In this document: positions 6,502-12,459 of the stretch, piece by piece
How the letters are laid out: each line of letters opens with the position of its first letter
Numbering within the stretch: position 1 is the stretch's first letter
Virus record (IMG/VR): IMGVR_UViG_3300031851_000094
Location: 1 to 32,838 of that record
Reading direction: 5' to 3' (one strand)
DNA: 32,838 bases
Source: a virus
Translations under genes and position numbers: made by a program
The notes under the pieces: generated by a model
The model's input: the letters and a program-made list of their open reading frames with translations, nothing else
Databases searched by the model: none
Told to the model about the DNA's origin: nothing

Positions 6502-6669
6502 TTACTTAGTTAAAATGCTATAAATTAGCATTGCTGCGTCCAGAACAAACAATGTACCGAAGAATACGGCAATCGTCTTTAATCCTCTGGTCCTAATCTG
6601 GATCGTATCATTAAGATCACTAATATCTTTTTTGATTGATACAATCTCTTCGTTTTCTTTCTTCGTCAT
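6502..6669 (-). CDS. Small coiled-coil plus membrane-helix protein (XhlA-like layout)
   Basis: 55 residues read directly. Residues 1-31 form a charged, heptad-like segment (KKENEEIVSIKKDISDLNDTI) and residues 32-53 a single membrane helix (TIAVFFGTLFVLDAAMLIYSIL). This soluble-helix-then-anchor layout is seen in haemolysin XhlA and holin-associated phage proteins, but that is only a resemblance. The start overlaps the stop of the 6666-6875 gene as ATGA, strong support that it is real. The end lies 23 bases before the next tiny membrane protein. Confidence 0.75.
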   Translation of the reverse strand: MTKKENEEIVSIKKDISDLNDTIQIRTRGLKTIAVFFGTLFVLDAAMLIYSILTK

Positions 6670-6875
6670 AAGCTCTTTACTGTCACATTGTTTACTTCTC
6701 TCCTAATAATCACAATAGGATCATTATAAAAATTTAAATCTTGTATTGTTATTCTATTATTCTGCCAGTATACCAGTGCAGCTTCTTCATTGTGGAATTC
6801 TGGCGTGTTTTGAACTTGCTCATATACAAACCCCCTATCTTTTACAATCAGGTGAACCTGCTTATACCCTTTCAT
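6666..6875 (-). CDS. Small hypothetical protein
   Basis: 69 residues (MKGYKQVHLIVKDRGFVYEQV through YNDPIVIIRREVNNVTVKSL). Alternating hydrophobic residues suggest a small beta-strand protein, with a helix about residues 28-38 (NEEAALVYWQN). No family recognised. It begins 3 bases after the stop of the beta-propeller gene and its stop overlaps the next start by ATGA, so it is part of the operon. Confidence 0.65.
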   Translation of the reverse strand: MKGYKQVHLIVKDRGFVYEQVQNTPEFHNEEAALVYWQNNRITIQDLNFYNDPIVIIRREVNNVTVKSL

Positions 6876-6878
6876 TTT

Positions 6879-8225
6879 TTAAAATTCAAGCTTGATAGCT
6901 CTAGAGGTTCCTGCAAGCCCAAGAAAAACATCTTTGCCTTTCACTGTAGCGCAAGTAGAGTAGCCAGTCCCAAGGCTCATAATGCCAGAACCCTCTTTTG
7001 CTGTTGGCCAACCATCCATAAACTCATACTCATAATCCTTCCATTGGATCTCTTGAGTCAGAGGGTTAACTCTAAAACATTTAGTATCTCCCCAGAACGC
7101 GCTGTAAAGCCAGCCATCAGGGGCGAGGTAACCGTGGAAATTTTTATTTTTATTAGCTACCTTTAAGTATCCTTCTGGCAAATCAATCTCTTCATAGCTA
7201 TCATCAGCACAATTAATAATTAAAATCTTTTTACCTGTCCTTGGTAAGCAAAAGACTTTGTTTACACTATTGACATATGTGGCTCCGACATACTTAACAC
7301 TGAATCCAGAAACTCCAGAAGTAACGGGCTTGCCTTCCAGCAAGAAAGTTGTGCCATTCTTATCTACCTTAAGAATTTTATTTCCCAAAGCTGGTGGCAT
7401 ATAAACATTACCGTTTGGATCTGCTGCTGCTCCCCATACATGGCCAAAAAATCCTGGCTGTGGAGGGGTAAACGATCCAATCTGGCCTGTTTTAGTGTTT
7501 AAAGTATAAATCTTTAAGGTTTTAGTATAAGATGGCATATAAATAATACCATTTGCTCCCTCTGCTCCAGATCTAACTTGAGGACAAGAGCTAAATTTCT
7601 TTTCTAAAGTAATCTCTCCCGTTGATCTTTTTAACCTCCCTATAGAACTAGAATATGCTGGCAAAAAATAAGTATAACCATCAGAAGCTTCTACATTACC
7701 AATAAATCCTTTGTACCCCTGATCTTTCCTCTCTATAGTATCCTCAAGAGTGTCTGTCTGAATATGCATATCAGACTTATAACCTAGAGAGTGGATGAAC
7801 CCTTTTTCATCCATAGCCATTGTGCGGGTCTTCGTCAGATTACCCCTAATCTCCCCTTTTAGATACTTGAAGCTTGGCCAAGATGGAGGCGAGCCATCCA
7901 AAAAAAAACCACCGCTCGTCTCTGCGCTCGTCTCTGCGCTGGTGTATTCTGCGCTGGTCTCCGCGCTGGTGTATTCAGCGGAGGTCTCCGCGCTCGTCCC
8001 CGAAGTCGCACGTTGAACTCTTTGCGAAGGACTCATTAGCTCAATCTCACGAGCCTCAAGCTCGGAGGCAAGTTCGCGTGAACTTTTATATTCAGCACTA
8101 GAAACCTCCAACTCAGCGCTAGAAATAATTTCTGAACTTGATAAGTGATTTTTTAATTGTTTTAATTGACTCACAGAAGTCTCTAATGAGTTAATTACTG
8201 AGGAGATTTGGTCTGACGGTTTCAT
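6879..8225 (-). CDS. Beta-propeller-like protein with SAE-repeat stalk
   Basis: 448 residues from the ATG at 8225; the frame extends to a TTG at 8243, but a promoter -10 box lies inside that extension, so the ATG is preferred. Residues about 1-70 are a helical, Ser/Glu/Lys-rich segment with SAE motifs. About 76-105 is a TSAE/TSAEY tandem repeat, then GGFF. The remainder has repeated strand units around DGYTYFLPAY, NGIIYMPSY, NGNVYMPP, DGWLYSAF and KDVFLGLAG, typical of a six- or seven-bladed beta-propeller (NHL/SMP30-like). No signal peptide. The layout, an extended stalk bearing a propeller, suits a virion adhesin or receptor-binding protein, but an enzyme-like lactonase fold is an alternative. 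First gene of the long leftward operon. Confidence 0.65.
   Translation of the reverse strand: MKPSDQISSVINSLETSVSQLKQLKNHLSSSEIISSAELEVSSAEYKSSRELASELEAREIELMSPSQRVQRATSGTSAETSAEYTSAETSAEYTSAETSAETSGGFFLDGSPPSWPSFKYLKGEIRGNLTKTRTMAMDEKGFIHSLGYKSDMHIQTDTLEDTIERKDQGYKGFIGNVEASDGYTYFLPAYSSSIGRLKRSTGEITLEKKFSSCPQVRSGAEGANGIIYMPSYTKTLKIYTLNTKTGQIGSFTPPQPGFFGHVWGAAADPNGNVYMPPALGNKILKVDKNGTTFLLEGKPVTSGVSGFSVKYVGATYVNSVNKVFCLPRTGKKILIINCADDSYEEIDLPEGYLKVANKNKNFHGYLAPDGWLYSAFWGDTKCFRVNPLTQEIQWKDYEYEFMDGWPTAKEGSGIMSLGTGYSTCATVKGKDVFLGLAGTSRAIKLEF
7914..8003 (-). repeat. Tandem TSAE/TSAEY coding repeat
   Basis: The minus strand encodes six consecutive TSAE units, two with an added Tyr (order TSAE, TSAEY, TSAE, TSAEY, TSAE, TSAE). 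Serine is written AGC or TCC and alanine GCG, GCA or GCT in different units, so the protein pattern is kept while the DNA drifts. Base composition is clearly richer in G and C than the flanking DNA. A nine-base T-run on the coding strand (7900-7908) follows directly. Confidence 0.75.
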
Positions 8226-8233
8226 GCTAATAC

Positions 8234-8262
8234 ATTCTAACAAAAATTTGTTTAATTATCAA
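8234..8262 (-). promoter_or_regulatory. Sigma70-type promoter of the long leftward operon
   Basis: -35 TTGATA (8257-8262), 17-base spacer, -10 TAGAAT (8234-8239), then 8 bases to the ATG at 8225. It lies between the tRNA and the propeller gene and rules out the upstream TTG start. The transcript should have almost no leader. Confidence 0.65.
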
Positions 8263-8272
8263 GTTAATTTAT

Positions 8273-8349
8273 TGGTGCGCCCGACTGGACTTGAACCAGT
8301 GACAAAGGGTTTATGAGACCCCTGCTCTAACCAACTGAGCTACAAGCGC
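8273..8349 (-). tRNA. tRNA with CAU anticodon (Met elongator or Ile2)
   Basis: 77 bases including an encoded CCA. The acceptor stem GCGCTTG pairs with CGGGCGC (two G-T pairs), the D-arm is GCTC...GAGC, the anticodon stem is GGGGT/ACCCT with loop CTCATAA, and the T-arm is ACTGG TTCAAGT CCAGT. The first acceptor pair is a normal G-C, so it is not an initiator tRNA. Whether C34 is modified to lysidine, which would make it tRNA-Ile(AUA), cannot be decided from sequence alone. It lies inside a leftward run of genes. Confidence 0.93.
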
Positions 8350-8351
8350 AT

Positions 8352-8459
8352 TTAGAACATCTCTGGAAAAAGAAAATCAATTATACCAGAAGCCTTAATC
8401 AAAGCTAAAAGCAAAGCCGCTGATATAATATAAAAAATTTTCTTAACCATTTTGTTCAT
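8352..8459 (-). CDS. Tiny hydrophobic peptide gene (possible)
   Basis: 35 residues read directly, beginning MNKMVKKIFYIISAALLLAL and ending FLFPEMF. A basic start is followed by one hydrophobic stretch of about 17 residues, as in a signal peptide or single membrane helix. The stop is only 2 bases from the tRNA. A second in-frame ATG at 8450 is possible. No strong ribosome-binding site is seen. The case rests on the position between gene and tRNA and on the sensible membrane layout. Confidence 0.4.
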   Translation of the reverse strand: MNKMVKKIFYIISAALLLALIKASGIIDFLFPEMF

Positions 8460-8512
8460 AAAAGTATAAAAAGTACTCTAAAGTTTCGTAAAAATACGGA
8501 TGACGCTCTAGT

Positions 8513-8773
8513 TCATTCATCAACTTCTATTACACGAACAACCTCTTGTTTCATGTTTTTGAAGTCTTGATCGTACTTATCTGCCCAAGAGGGATCTTGA
8601 TCATCTGGTTTAGCCCTTACTGTCTCCTCATACTGTCTATCGATCATTTCATTCTGAACCTTCCTCTCCCTCCATGATGGAGGGTTAAGGACTTGAGGAT
8701 CGATCTTAGACTCACGCTCGACAAACCATTCAGCAGGATGGAACATCTTGAAGTTAAATATGCGCTTAAGCAT
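8513..8773 (-). CDS. Small hypothetical protein
   Basis: 86 residues from the ATG at 8773, chosen because it overlaps the upstream stop by only 8 bases; the frame is open further upstream (to 8842) but that part lies over the previous gene. The sequence FHPAEWFVERESKIDPQVLNP, then PPSWRERKVQNEMIDRQYEE, then PSWADKYDQDFKNM, is rich in charged and aromatic residues and probably helical. No family recognised. Part of a packed set of small leftward genes. Confidence 0.55.
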   Translation of the reverse strand: MLKRIFNFKMFHPAEWFVERESKIDPQVLNPPSWRERKVQNEMIDRQYEETVRAKPDDQDPSWADKYDQDFKNMKQEVVRVIEVDE

Positions 8774-8972
8774 CTTCATCTGTATCAATGACTGAGTTAA
8801 TACTGACTTGGGAGTAGCCCATAGACAGAAGCATAGGGACAACCATAGTATCCATAAAGTCTGTAAGGGTCATGTCATCCATTGGGTGCTCAAGACTCAA
8901 AGTGCTTTGCATAAACTTCGGGTCTTTCTTCGAAGACCAGTTATCTGTCGTTGGTTCGTATGTTAATCTCAT
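8766..8972 (-). CDS. Small hypothetical protein
   Basis: 68 residues from the ATG at 8972, which lies in TAATACAATG where the TAA is the stop of the upstream gene. The frame is open further upstream but would overlap that gene. The protein (MRLTYEPTTDNWSSKKDPKF, then MDDMTLTDFMDTMVVPMLLSMGYS) is Met-rich and ends in an acidic tail. No family recognised. Its end overlaps the next start by 8 bases. Confidence 0.6.
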   Translation of the reverse strand: MRLTYEPTTDNWSSKKDPKFMQSTLSLEHPMDDMTLTDFMDTMVVPMLLSMGYSQVSINSVIDTDEDA

Positions 8973-8976
8973 TGTA

Positions 8977-9171
8977 TTATTTTTCTGGGTATACTGTTTT
9001 TTCTGATCCATCTTCAGAGATGGCGATTACTTTTCCATTGCATTGAGCCGCATTTTGTCTAGCCATCTCGAAACAACAGATTGAAGGGTTAATCTTCTCA
9101 AGATCAATTGAATATCCTCCCATCCAGTCGCCCTTGCGATTGTAGACATCGTACTTCTTGACTTCAGACAT
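8977..9171 (-). CDS. Small hypothetical protein
   Basis: 64 residues (MSEVKKYDVYNRKGDWMGGYSI through VIAISEDGSEKTVYPEK). Looks like a small beta-rich protein with two adjacent Cys (CCFEMARQ). Not recognised. The start codon overlaps the last base of the upstream AT-hook-like gene's stop (TAATG), implying translational coupling. Confidence 0.6.
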   Translation of the reverse strand: MSEVKKYDVYNRKGDWMGGYSIDLEKINPSICCFEMARQNAAQCNGKVIAISEDGSEKTVYPEK

Positions 9172-9389
9172 TAGGCTGTAAGGTTGATCTCGATCTTATC
9201 GGAACTCTCTGTCGCGGCAGAATCACTTTTGATCACTGCTGTCTGAGCTTCTTCAACTGTAATGTCTAGCTTCTCTAGCCAGACTCTAGATACAGGTATT
9301 GATTGCCTACGACCAAAGAGATCGTTAAGCTGCTCTAGATTGATGTTCACGAATGATGTGCCACCTTTGGGTCTTCCACGTTTTGCCAT
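9171..9389 (-). CDS. Small AT-hook-like DNA-binding protein
   Basis: 72 residues. The N-terminus KRGRPKGG matches the AT-hook core (R-G-R-P flanked by basic residues), which binds the minor groove of AT-rich DNA. The rest (NLEQLNDLFGRRQSIPVSRVWLEKL) looks like a helical segment and may hold a ribbon- or helix-type DNA-binding or oligomer part. A regulator or DNA-architecture role is inferred. The start lies in TAATACAATG, shared with two other genes in the window, and the gene is followed by coupled small genes. Confidence 0.65.
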   Translation of the reverse strand: MAKRGRPKGGTSFVNINLEQLNDLFGRRQSIPVSRVWLEKLDITVEEAQTAVIKSDSAATESSDKIEINLTA

Positions 9390-9423
9390 TGTATTAGTTA
9401 GTTAGTTTTTTTGTTGGTTGAAA

Positions 9424-9618
9424 TTAGTACCCGCATTTAGATACGACTGCCCTAGCCTCTTCACTCAAGATCTCGATACAAGAGCCCTGCTTTATAAAAG
9501 ACGCTTCCTTCAAAGCCTCCTCTAAGCTATAGATGAGATTCCACGGGGTGTCTGAGTCAAGAGTTTTGCCATTGACAGTGACAACCACTTTGGGTTTTGA
9601 ATTATCTTGTTTGGACAT
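9424..9618 (-). CDS. Small hypothetical protein
   Basis: 64 residues (MSKQDNSKPKVVVTVNGKTL, ending RAVVSKCGY), with strands at VVVTVNG and a helix at LIYSLEEALKEAS. Not recognised. Its ATG follows a good promoter by only 6 bases, so it opens the leftward unit 9618-8352 and is probably translated from a leaderless mRNA. Confidence 0.65.
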   Translation of the reverse strand: MSKQDNSKPKVVVTVNGKTLDSDTPWNLIYSLEEALKEASFIKQGSCIEILSEEARAVVSKCGY

Positions 9619-9624
9619 GGGTGT

Positions 9625-9652
9625 ATTCTATATAATAAAATTGTTGGGTCAA
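9625..9652 (-). promoter_or_regulatory. Sigma70-type promoter for the 9618 gene
   Basis: -35 TTGACC (9647-9652), 16-base spacer, -10 TAGAAT (9625-9630), then 6 bases to the ATG at 9618. It lies between the AAA+ gene and the small-gene operon. Confidence 0.65.
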
Positions 9653-9686
9653 GCACTTTTTACTCAATAAATTCACTTTTCTTGAA

Positions 9687-10619
9687 TTAAATTGTTTTCG
9701 CAAATTTCTGACCTTCCCTAGTCAGTTTGCGCTTGACATCTATCTCCATGAGATCCTTCCTGAGTAGGATCTGCTCATAGTCCCTCTGGATGGCTTGCTT
9801 CTGATAGCCCGTGACTGATGACAACCCATTTAGGGTCATGGCCCCTCGATCTCGCAGAATCCTTATAATCTGCATCTCAGAGTTTGACAACCCCTTCGGA
9901 TTGATCCCCATAGCTAGACACATATCAGACCAAACTTTCTTAGTAATCTTCTTGACATTAGTCGCAGCCGCAAAAGTCTTTGCGTCTTCTGCCTTAACTA
10001 CAGCGTCTCTTGGGTTACCTCGAAAAACCGAAATGATATCTTTCTCAGCAGAAACATCGATATTCACCTTGGACTCAAGATTACTTTTGAAAATCTTGTA
10101 AAGCTCACTCTCCTTGTACTCCTCGAAAGAAACATCTCTAAGCCTATCACGCAAAGGCTCACATAATTTTTCTTGGTTGGTGGTAGCCATGCAGAGAGAA
10201 AGTTTAGTGAAATCAAATTGGAAAGTACCCTCGTCTGTAGTAACAGTACGAACTGGATTCTTGTCGATATTTAAAGCGGTCAAGAAAATCTCCTGCAAAT
10301 CTTTTGGAAGGTTGTGGCCCTCATCGATAAACAAAAAAGCTTTATGCTCAACCCAAATCGGGTAGACCTGCTCAAAAAAAGAACGAGCATTGCGAATAGT
10401 CTTACCATTGATCTCAAGCATCGGTGGCTTCGATCCATCAGAACGCCGAAGAGCTTCACGAAACTTACGAGCGAAGAACGTCTTACCTCCACCCTTCTGA
10501 GTAGTAAGGTTAAGAAAGGGGAGACGATCAGTCTTCTTGTAAGAATCAATAAACACACTGAGTGTGCGCTTAACCGACTCTTGCCCTATGGCGTCTTGGA
10601 ATGCTTTGTTGATCTGCAT
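9687..10619 (-). CDS. RuvB-like AAA+ ATPase with C-terminal winged helix
   Basis: 310 residues from the ATG at 10619; a GTG six bases upstream lies too close to the -10 box. Walker A GGGKT (43-47), Walker B FLFIDE (95-100), sensor-1 ATTN (145-148) and Arg-finger region PLRDRLRD (155-162) are all intact. The C-terminal part (about 235-305: LSNSEMQIIRILRDRGAMTL, then SVTGYQKQAIQRDYEQILLRK) looks like a winged helix. The order and motifs resemble RuvB, the Holliday-junction branch-migration motor, or a clamp-loader-type helicase. No RuvA or RuvC is in the window, so partners may be host proteins or lie elsewhere. Transcribed from its own leaderless-type promoter. Confidence 0.8.
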   Translation of the reverse strand: MQINKAFQDAIGQESVKRTLSVFIDSYKKTDRLPFLNLTTQKGGGKTFFARKFREALRRSDGSKPPMLEINGKTIRNARSFFEQVYPIWVEHKAFLFIDEGHNLPKDLQEIFLTALNIDKNPVRTVTTDEGTFQFDFTKLSLCMATTNQEKLCEPLRDRLRDVSFEEYKESELYKIFKSNLESKVNIDVSAEKDIISVFRGNPRDAVVKAEDAKTFAAATNVKKITKKVWSDMCLAMGINPKGLSNSEMQIIRILRDRGAMTLNGLSSVTGYQKQAIQRDYEQILLRKDLMEIDVKRKLTREGQKFAKTI

Positions 10620-10625
10620 GCCCAC

Positions 10626-10653
10626 ATAATATATAGAATGCAGTTGAGGTCAA
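10626..10653 (-). promoter_or_regulatory. Sigma70-type promoter for the AAA+ gene
   Basis: -35 TTGACC (10648-10653), 16-base spacer, -10 TATTAT (10626-10631), then GTGGGC and the ATG at 10619. The 6-base gap puts transcription start at the start codon. Confidence 0.65.
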
Positions 10654-10673
10654 TAGTTTTTTTGAATAAAAAA

Positions 10674-10967
10674 TCACTTTCCTCGTAAGTTACTGTTATC
10701 CAGTACCCAAGGAATAACTAAATTTTCCACACATCTGACATAAGCCTCCTCATCATTACATTCCATAAATGCCAACCCTGTCATTTCGAATATCATATGG
10801 GTAACCTCGTGAACCAGCGTCCACCAGTGCTGTTCTGGATCTTTGAGGCATTTTTTATTCAATTTAATTAACTTGTCATCCATGAAACATTCACCCCAAT
10901 CCTCCATTTCCTCGTAAACTATTTTAATTTTGTGATTTAAAACGTTCACAGAAGACACTTTTCTCAT
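10674..10967 (-). CDS. Small HExxH zinc-metalloprotein
   Basis: 97 residues. WWTLVHEVTHMIFEMTG contains HEVTH (53-57), the zinc-binding HExxH of minimal metallopeptidases, with an acidic cluster (NDEEAYVRCVENLV, about 71-84) where the third ligand is expected. It is far shorter than SprT- or ImmA-type proteases and consists of little more than the catalytic core. A peptidase acting on a host or phage protein is possible but unproven. It is divergent from the 11024 operon, with an inverted repeat between them. Confidence 0.6.
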   Translation of the reverse strand: MRKVSSVNVLNHKIKIVYEEMEDWGECFMDDKLIKLNKKCLKDPEQHWWTLVHEVTHMIFEMTGLAFMECNDEEAYVRCVENLVIPWVLDNSNLRGK

Positions 10968-10974
10968 CTATATT

Positions 10975-10990
10975 AATTACACTTGTAATT
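10975..10990. promoter_or_regulatory. Inverted repeat between divergent genes
   Basis: AATTAC-ACTT-GTAATT. It lies 8 bases from the leftward start at 10967, and its right arm overlaps the first two bases of the rightward -35 box (10989-10994). The position suits an operator that controls both directions. Confidence 0.4.
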
Positions 10991-11017
10991 GACAAACCCC
11001 TAGGCAAAATCTAAAAT
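10989..11017 (+). promoter_or_regulatory. Sigma70-type promoter of the 11024 operon
   Basis: -35 TTGACA (perfect, 10989-10994), 17-base spacer, -10 TAAAAT (11012-11017), then ATACAA and the ATG at 11024. The 6-base gap predicts a leaderless mRNA. Confidence 0.75.
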
Positions 11018-11023
11018 ATACAA

Positions 11024-11251
11024 ATGGACACTAAAGAAGAGTTGAATTTAATCAAGAAAGCCCAACAAACCTTAGCTGGCTTAGATTTGGAGAAGAGAAA
11101 AATCTACGATGAGATGCTTGAAAAGATCCAGCCTGAGCCTAGATTAGAGAGTGCGATGTGGGACTTCATTTTCAATGGAGTCCAATGCTACATCTACGAT
11201 ATTGAAGATCTACTTAAAAATAGAAAAAAATCACTTGACTCAGAAGAATAG
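11024..11251 (+). CDS. Small helical hypothetical protein
   Basis: 75 residues, with a predicted coiled-coil-like N-terminal helix (KEELNLIKKAQQTLAGLDLE, then KRKIYDEMLEKI), a PEPR turn, and a second helix (VQCYIYDIEDLLKNRKKS). No family recognised. First gene of a four-gene rightward operon whose other members are a conserved phage protein, a membrane protein and a DUF1599-like protein. Start fixed by the promoter six bases upstream. Confidence 0.65.
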   Translation: MDTKEELNLIKKAQQTLAGLDLEKRKIYDEMLEKIQPEPRLESAMWDFIFNGVQCYIYDIEDLLKNRKKSLDSEE

Positions 11252-11271
11252 ACTATTATCCTAACTGGGCA

Positions 11272-11799
11272 ATGAACATATTCGTTACAGACAAAGACCC
11301 TTACAAAGCGGCGCAAAACCTTTGCGACAAACACGTATCCAAGATGATCGTCGAGACTGCTCAAATGCTCGCTAATTGTTTTACTGTCGAGACTTTAGCT
11401 GAACCTGACTGCCCAAGAAGCCAAAAAGGTAATGCTAGAAAACATTCTTATTCCAAACATCCTTGCACAATCTGGTCCATGAAAACAAAATCTAATATGA
11501 TGTGGCTAATTCGTCACGGCATAGCAATGGCAAGAGAAAAGAAATTTAGGACAGACAAAGACCACTTCTCAGAACAATTTATCCTGTGGTGTATGCTGAA
11601 TATGCATAGATCAAATGTCCCTGCTGGACCCCTCACAGAGTTTGCTGTAGCGATTAGTCAAGACCAAAGATGTCGGACTCACCCACAATTCGAAAATCTT
11701 TCTATTGTGGAAAAGTACAGAGAATATTATAATTATGACAAATCCCGCTTCGCTAAGTGGACAAAGAGACAAGCTCCAGAATGGTACAAAATAAAATAA
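11272..11799 (+). CDS. Conserved phage protein of unknown function
   Basis: 175 residues. The N-terminus MNIFVTDKDPYKAAQNLCDK, continuing HVSKMIVETAQML, is a pattern I recall in many phage proteins: a short strand, an Asp/Pro turn and a helix with a conserved C-D-K-H cluster. HPCTIWSMKTKSNMMWLIRHG (about 63-83) and ILWCMLNMHRSNVPAG follow, and the C-terminus APEWYKIK completes the typical layout. The conserved Cys, His, Asp and Trp suggest an enzyme, possibly acting on nucleic acid, but no reaction is established to my knowledge. The next gene begins inside its 3' end. Confidence 0.65.
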   Translation: MNIFVTDKDPYKAAQNLCDKHVSKMIVETAQMLANCFTVETLAEPDCPRSQKGNARKHSYSKHPCTIWSMKTKSNMMWLIRHGIAMAREKKFRTDKDHFSEQFILWCMLNMHRSNVPAGPLTEFAVAISQDQRCRTHPQFENLSIVEKYREYYNYDKSRFAKWTKRQAPEWYKIK

Positions 11800-12056
11800 A
11801 AAATATTTTAGAAGAATCTTTTATCATCCTAGGGTCTATTCTCATAGGCTTGCCCTTGGGATTATTAGCGGGGATCGTATGTTGGATAAAATTTCCATTC
11901 GCGGTTTATTATGATGCTAGAGCTAAGCTAGCGATGAAAAGGATTAGAGAAGCAGAAGACTTTTTAGAGCGACACGGCCAAGAATCAAAATCTCAAGACA
12001 TTTGGGAAAGGCATATCGAAAGAATGGAAGCAAAAAAAAATAATTATGACAACTGA
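11781..12056 (+). CDS. Single-pass membrane protein with charged tail
   Basis: 91 residues from the ATG at 11781, preferred over a GTG at 11757 that would overlap the previous gene more. A hydrophobic segment at about 12-37 (FIILGSILIGLPLGLLAGIV) anchors it in the membrane. The C-terminal half is a long charged helix (RAKLAMKRIREAEDFLERHG through IERMEAKKNN). Not recognised. It overlaps the preceding gene by 19 bases and the next by 11. Confidence 0.6.
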   Translation: MVQNKIKNILEESFIILGSILIGLPLGLLAGIVCWIKFPFAVYYDARAKLAMKRIREAEDFLERHGQESKSQDIWERHIERMEAKKNNYDN

Positions 12057-12375
12057 AGAACTATTGGAACTACATAAAAGTACCTGCGATACCTGTCGGG
12101 ACATTATGAAACAAAAAAATAATGATTACACTGGAGGTAAAACTTCCAAAGATCCTTTCGCTAATTTTAATGCCGCGTCTGTCCTTGGCATTGATCCAGT
12201 GCAAGGCTTACTGCTTAGAGTCATCGACAAGATCCAAAGAATTAGGTCTTTTACAAACGATAAGGAACTAAAGGTCGCTAATGAATCTGTTGAAGATGCT
12301 TGTGACGATATTGTTAATTACGCCATCCTCGCAAAGGCAATGTTGAAAGAAAAAAGGGCTTCAAAAGTTGAGTAA
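12046..12375 (+). CDS. DUF1599 (Nmad1)-like protein
   Basis: 109 residues. NNDYTGGKTSKDPFANFNAA (about 25-44), GLLLRVIDKIQRIRSF (about 55-70) and VANESVEDACDDIVNYAILA (about 77-96) match the DUF1599 pattern, an all-alpha family associated with phage nucleotide modification and related in fold to MazG/dUTPase-type hydrolases. Conserved acidic residues in the last segment could bind metal. It probably acts on a nucleotide. It is last in the four-gene operon and is followed by a terminator. Confidence 0.75.
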   Translation: MTTEELLELHKSTCDTCRDIMKQKNNDYTGGKTSKDPFANFNAASVLGIDPVQGLLLRVIDKIQRIRSFTNDKELKVANESVEDACDDIVNYAILAKAMLKEKRASKVE

Positions 12376-12401
12376 AAACGATTAAAAATTCATTCATTAC
12401 A

Positions 12402-12433
12402 AAAACCTGCTTCCTCTGGGAGTGGGTTTTTTT
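12402..12433 (+). terminator. Intrinsic terminator
   Basis: AAACC (12403-12407) pairs with GGTTT (12425-12429) and CTTCC with GGGAG, around a TCT loop with a small internal mismatch, followed by a T-rich tail. It ends the 11024-12375 operon and precedes the tail-tube-like gene. Confidence 0.75.
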
Positions 12434-12445
12434 CTTTATTGTGTA

Positions 12446-12451
12446 TATAAT
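12446..12451 (+). promoter_or_regulatory. -10 box before the tail-tube-like gene
   Basis: A perfect TATAAT lies 8 bases before the ATG at 12460, just after the terminator. The -35 position (about 12423-12428, TGGGTT) is poor, so an activator or phage-specific factor may be needed. Confidence 0.45.
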
Positions 12452-12459
12452 AAGTACAA

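Noticed and set aside
6741-7166. Rightward open frame of 141 codons
   Set aside because: It lies opposite the 6666-6875 gene and the beta-propeller gene, both in a coherent operon, so it is a shadow frame.
8226-8243. TTG start for the beta-propeller gene
   Set aside because: The -10 box of a good promoter lies within this extension, so transcription begins after it.
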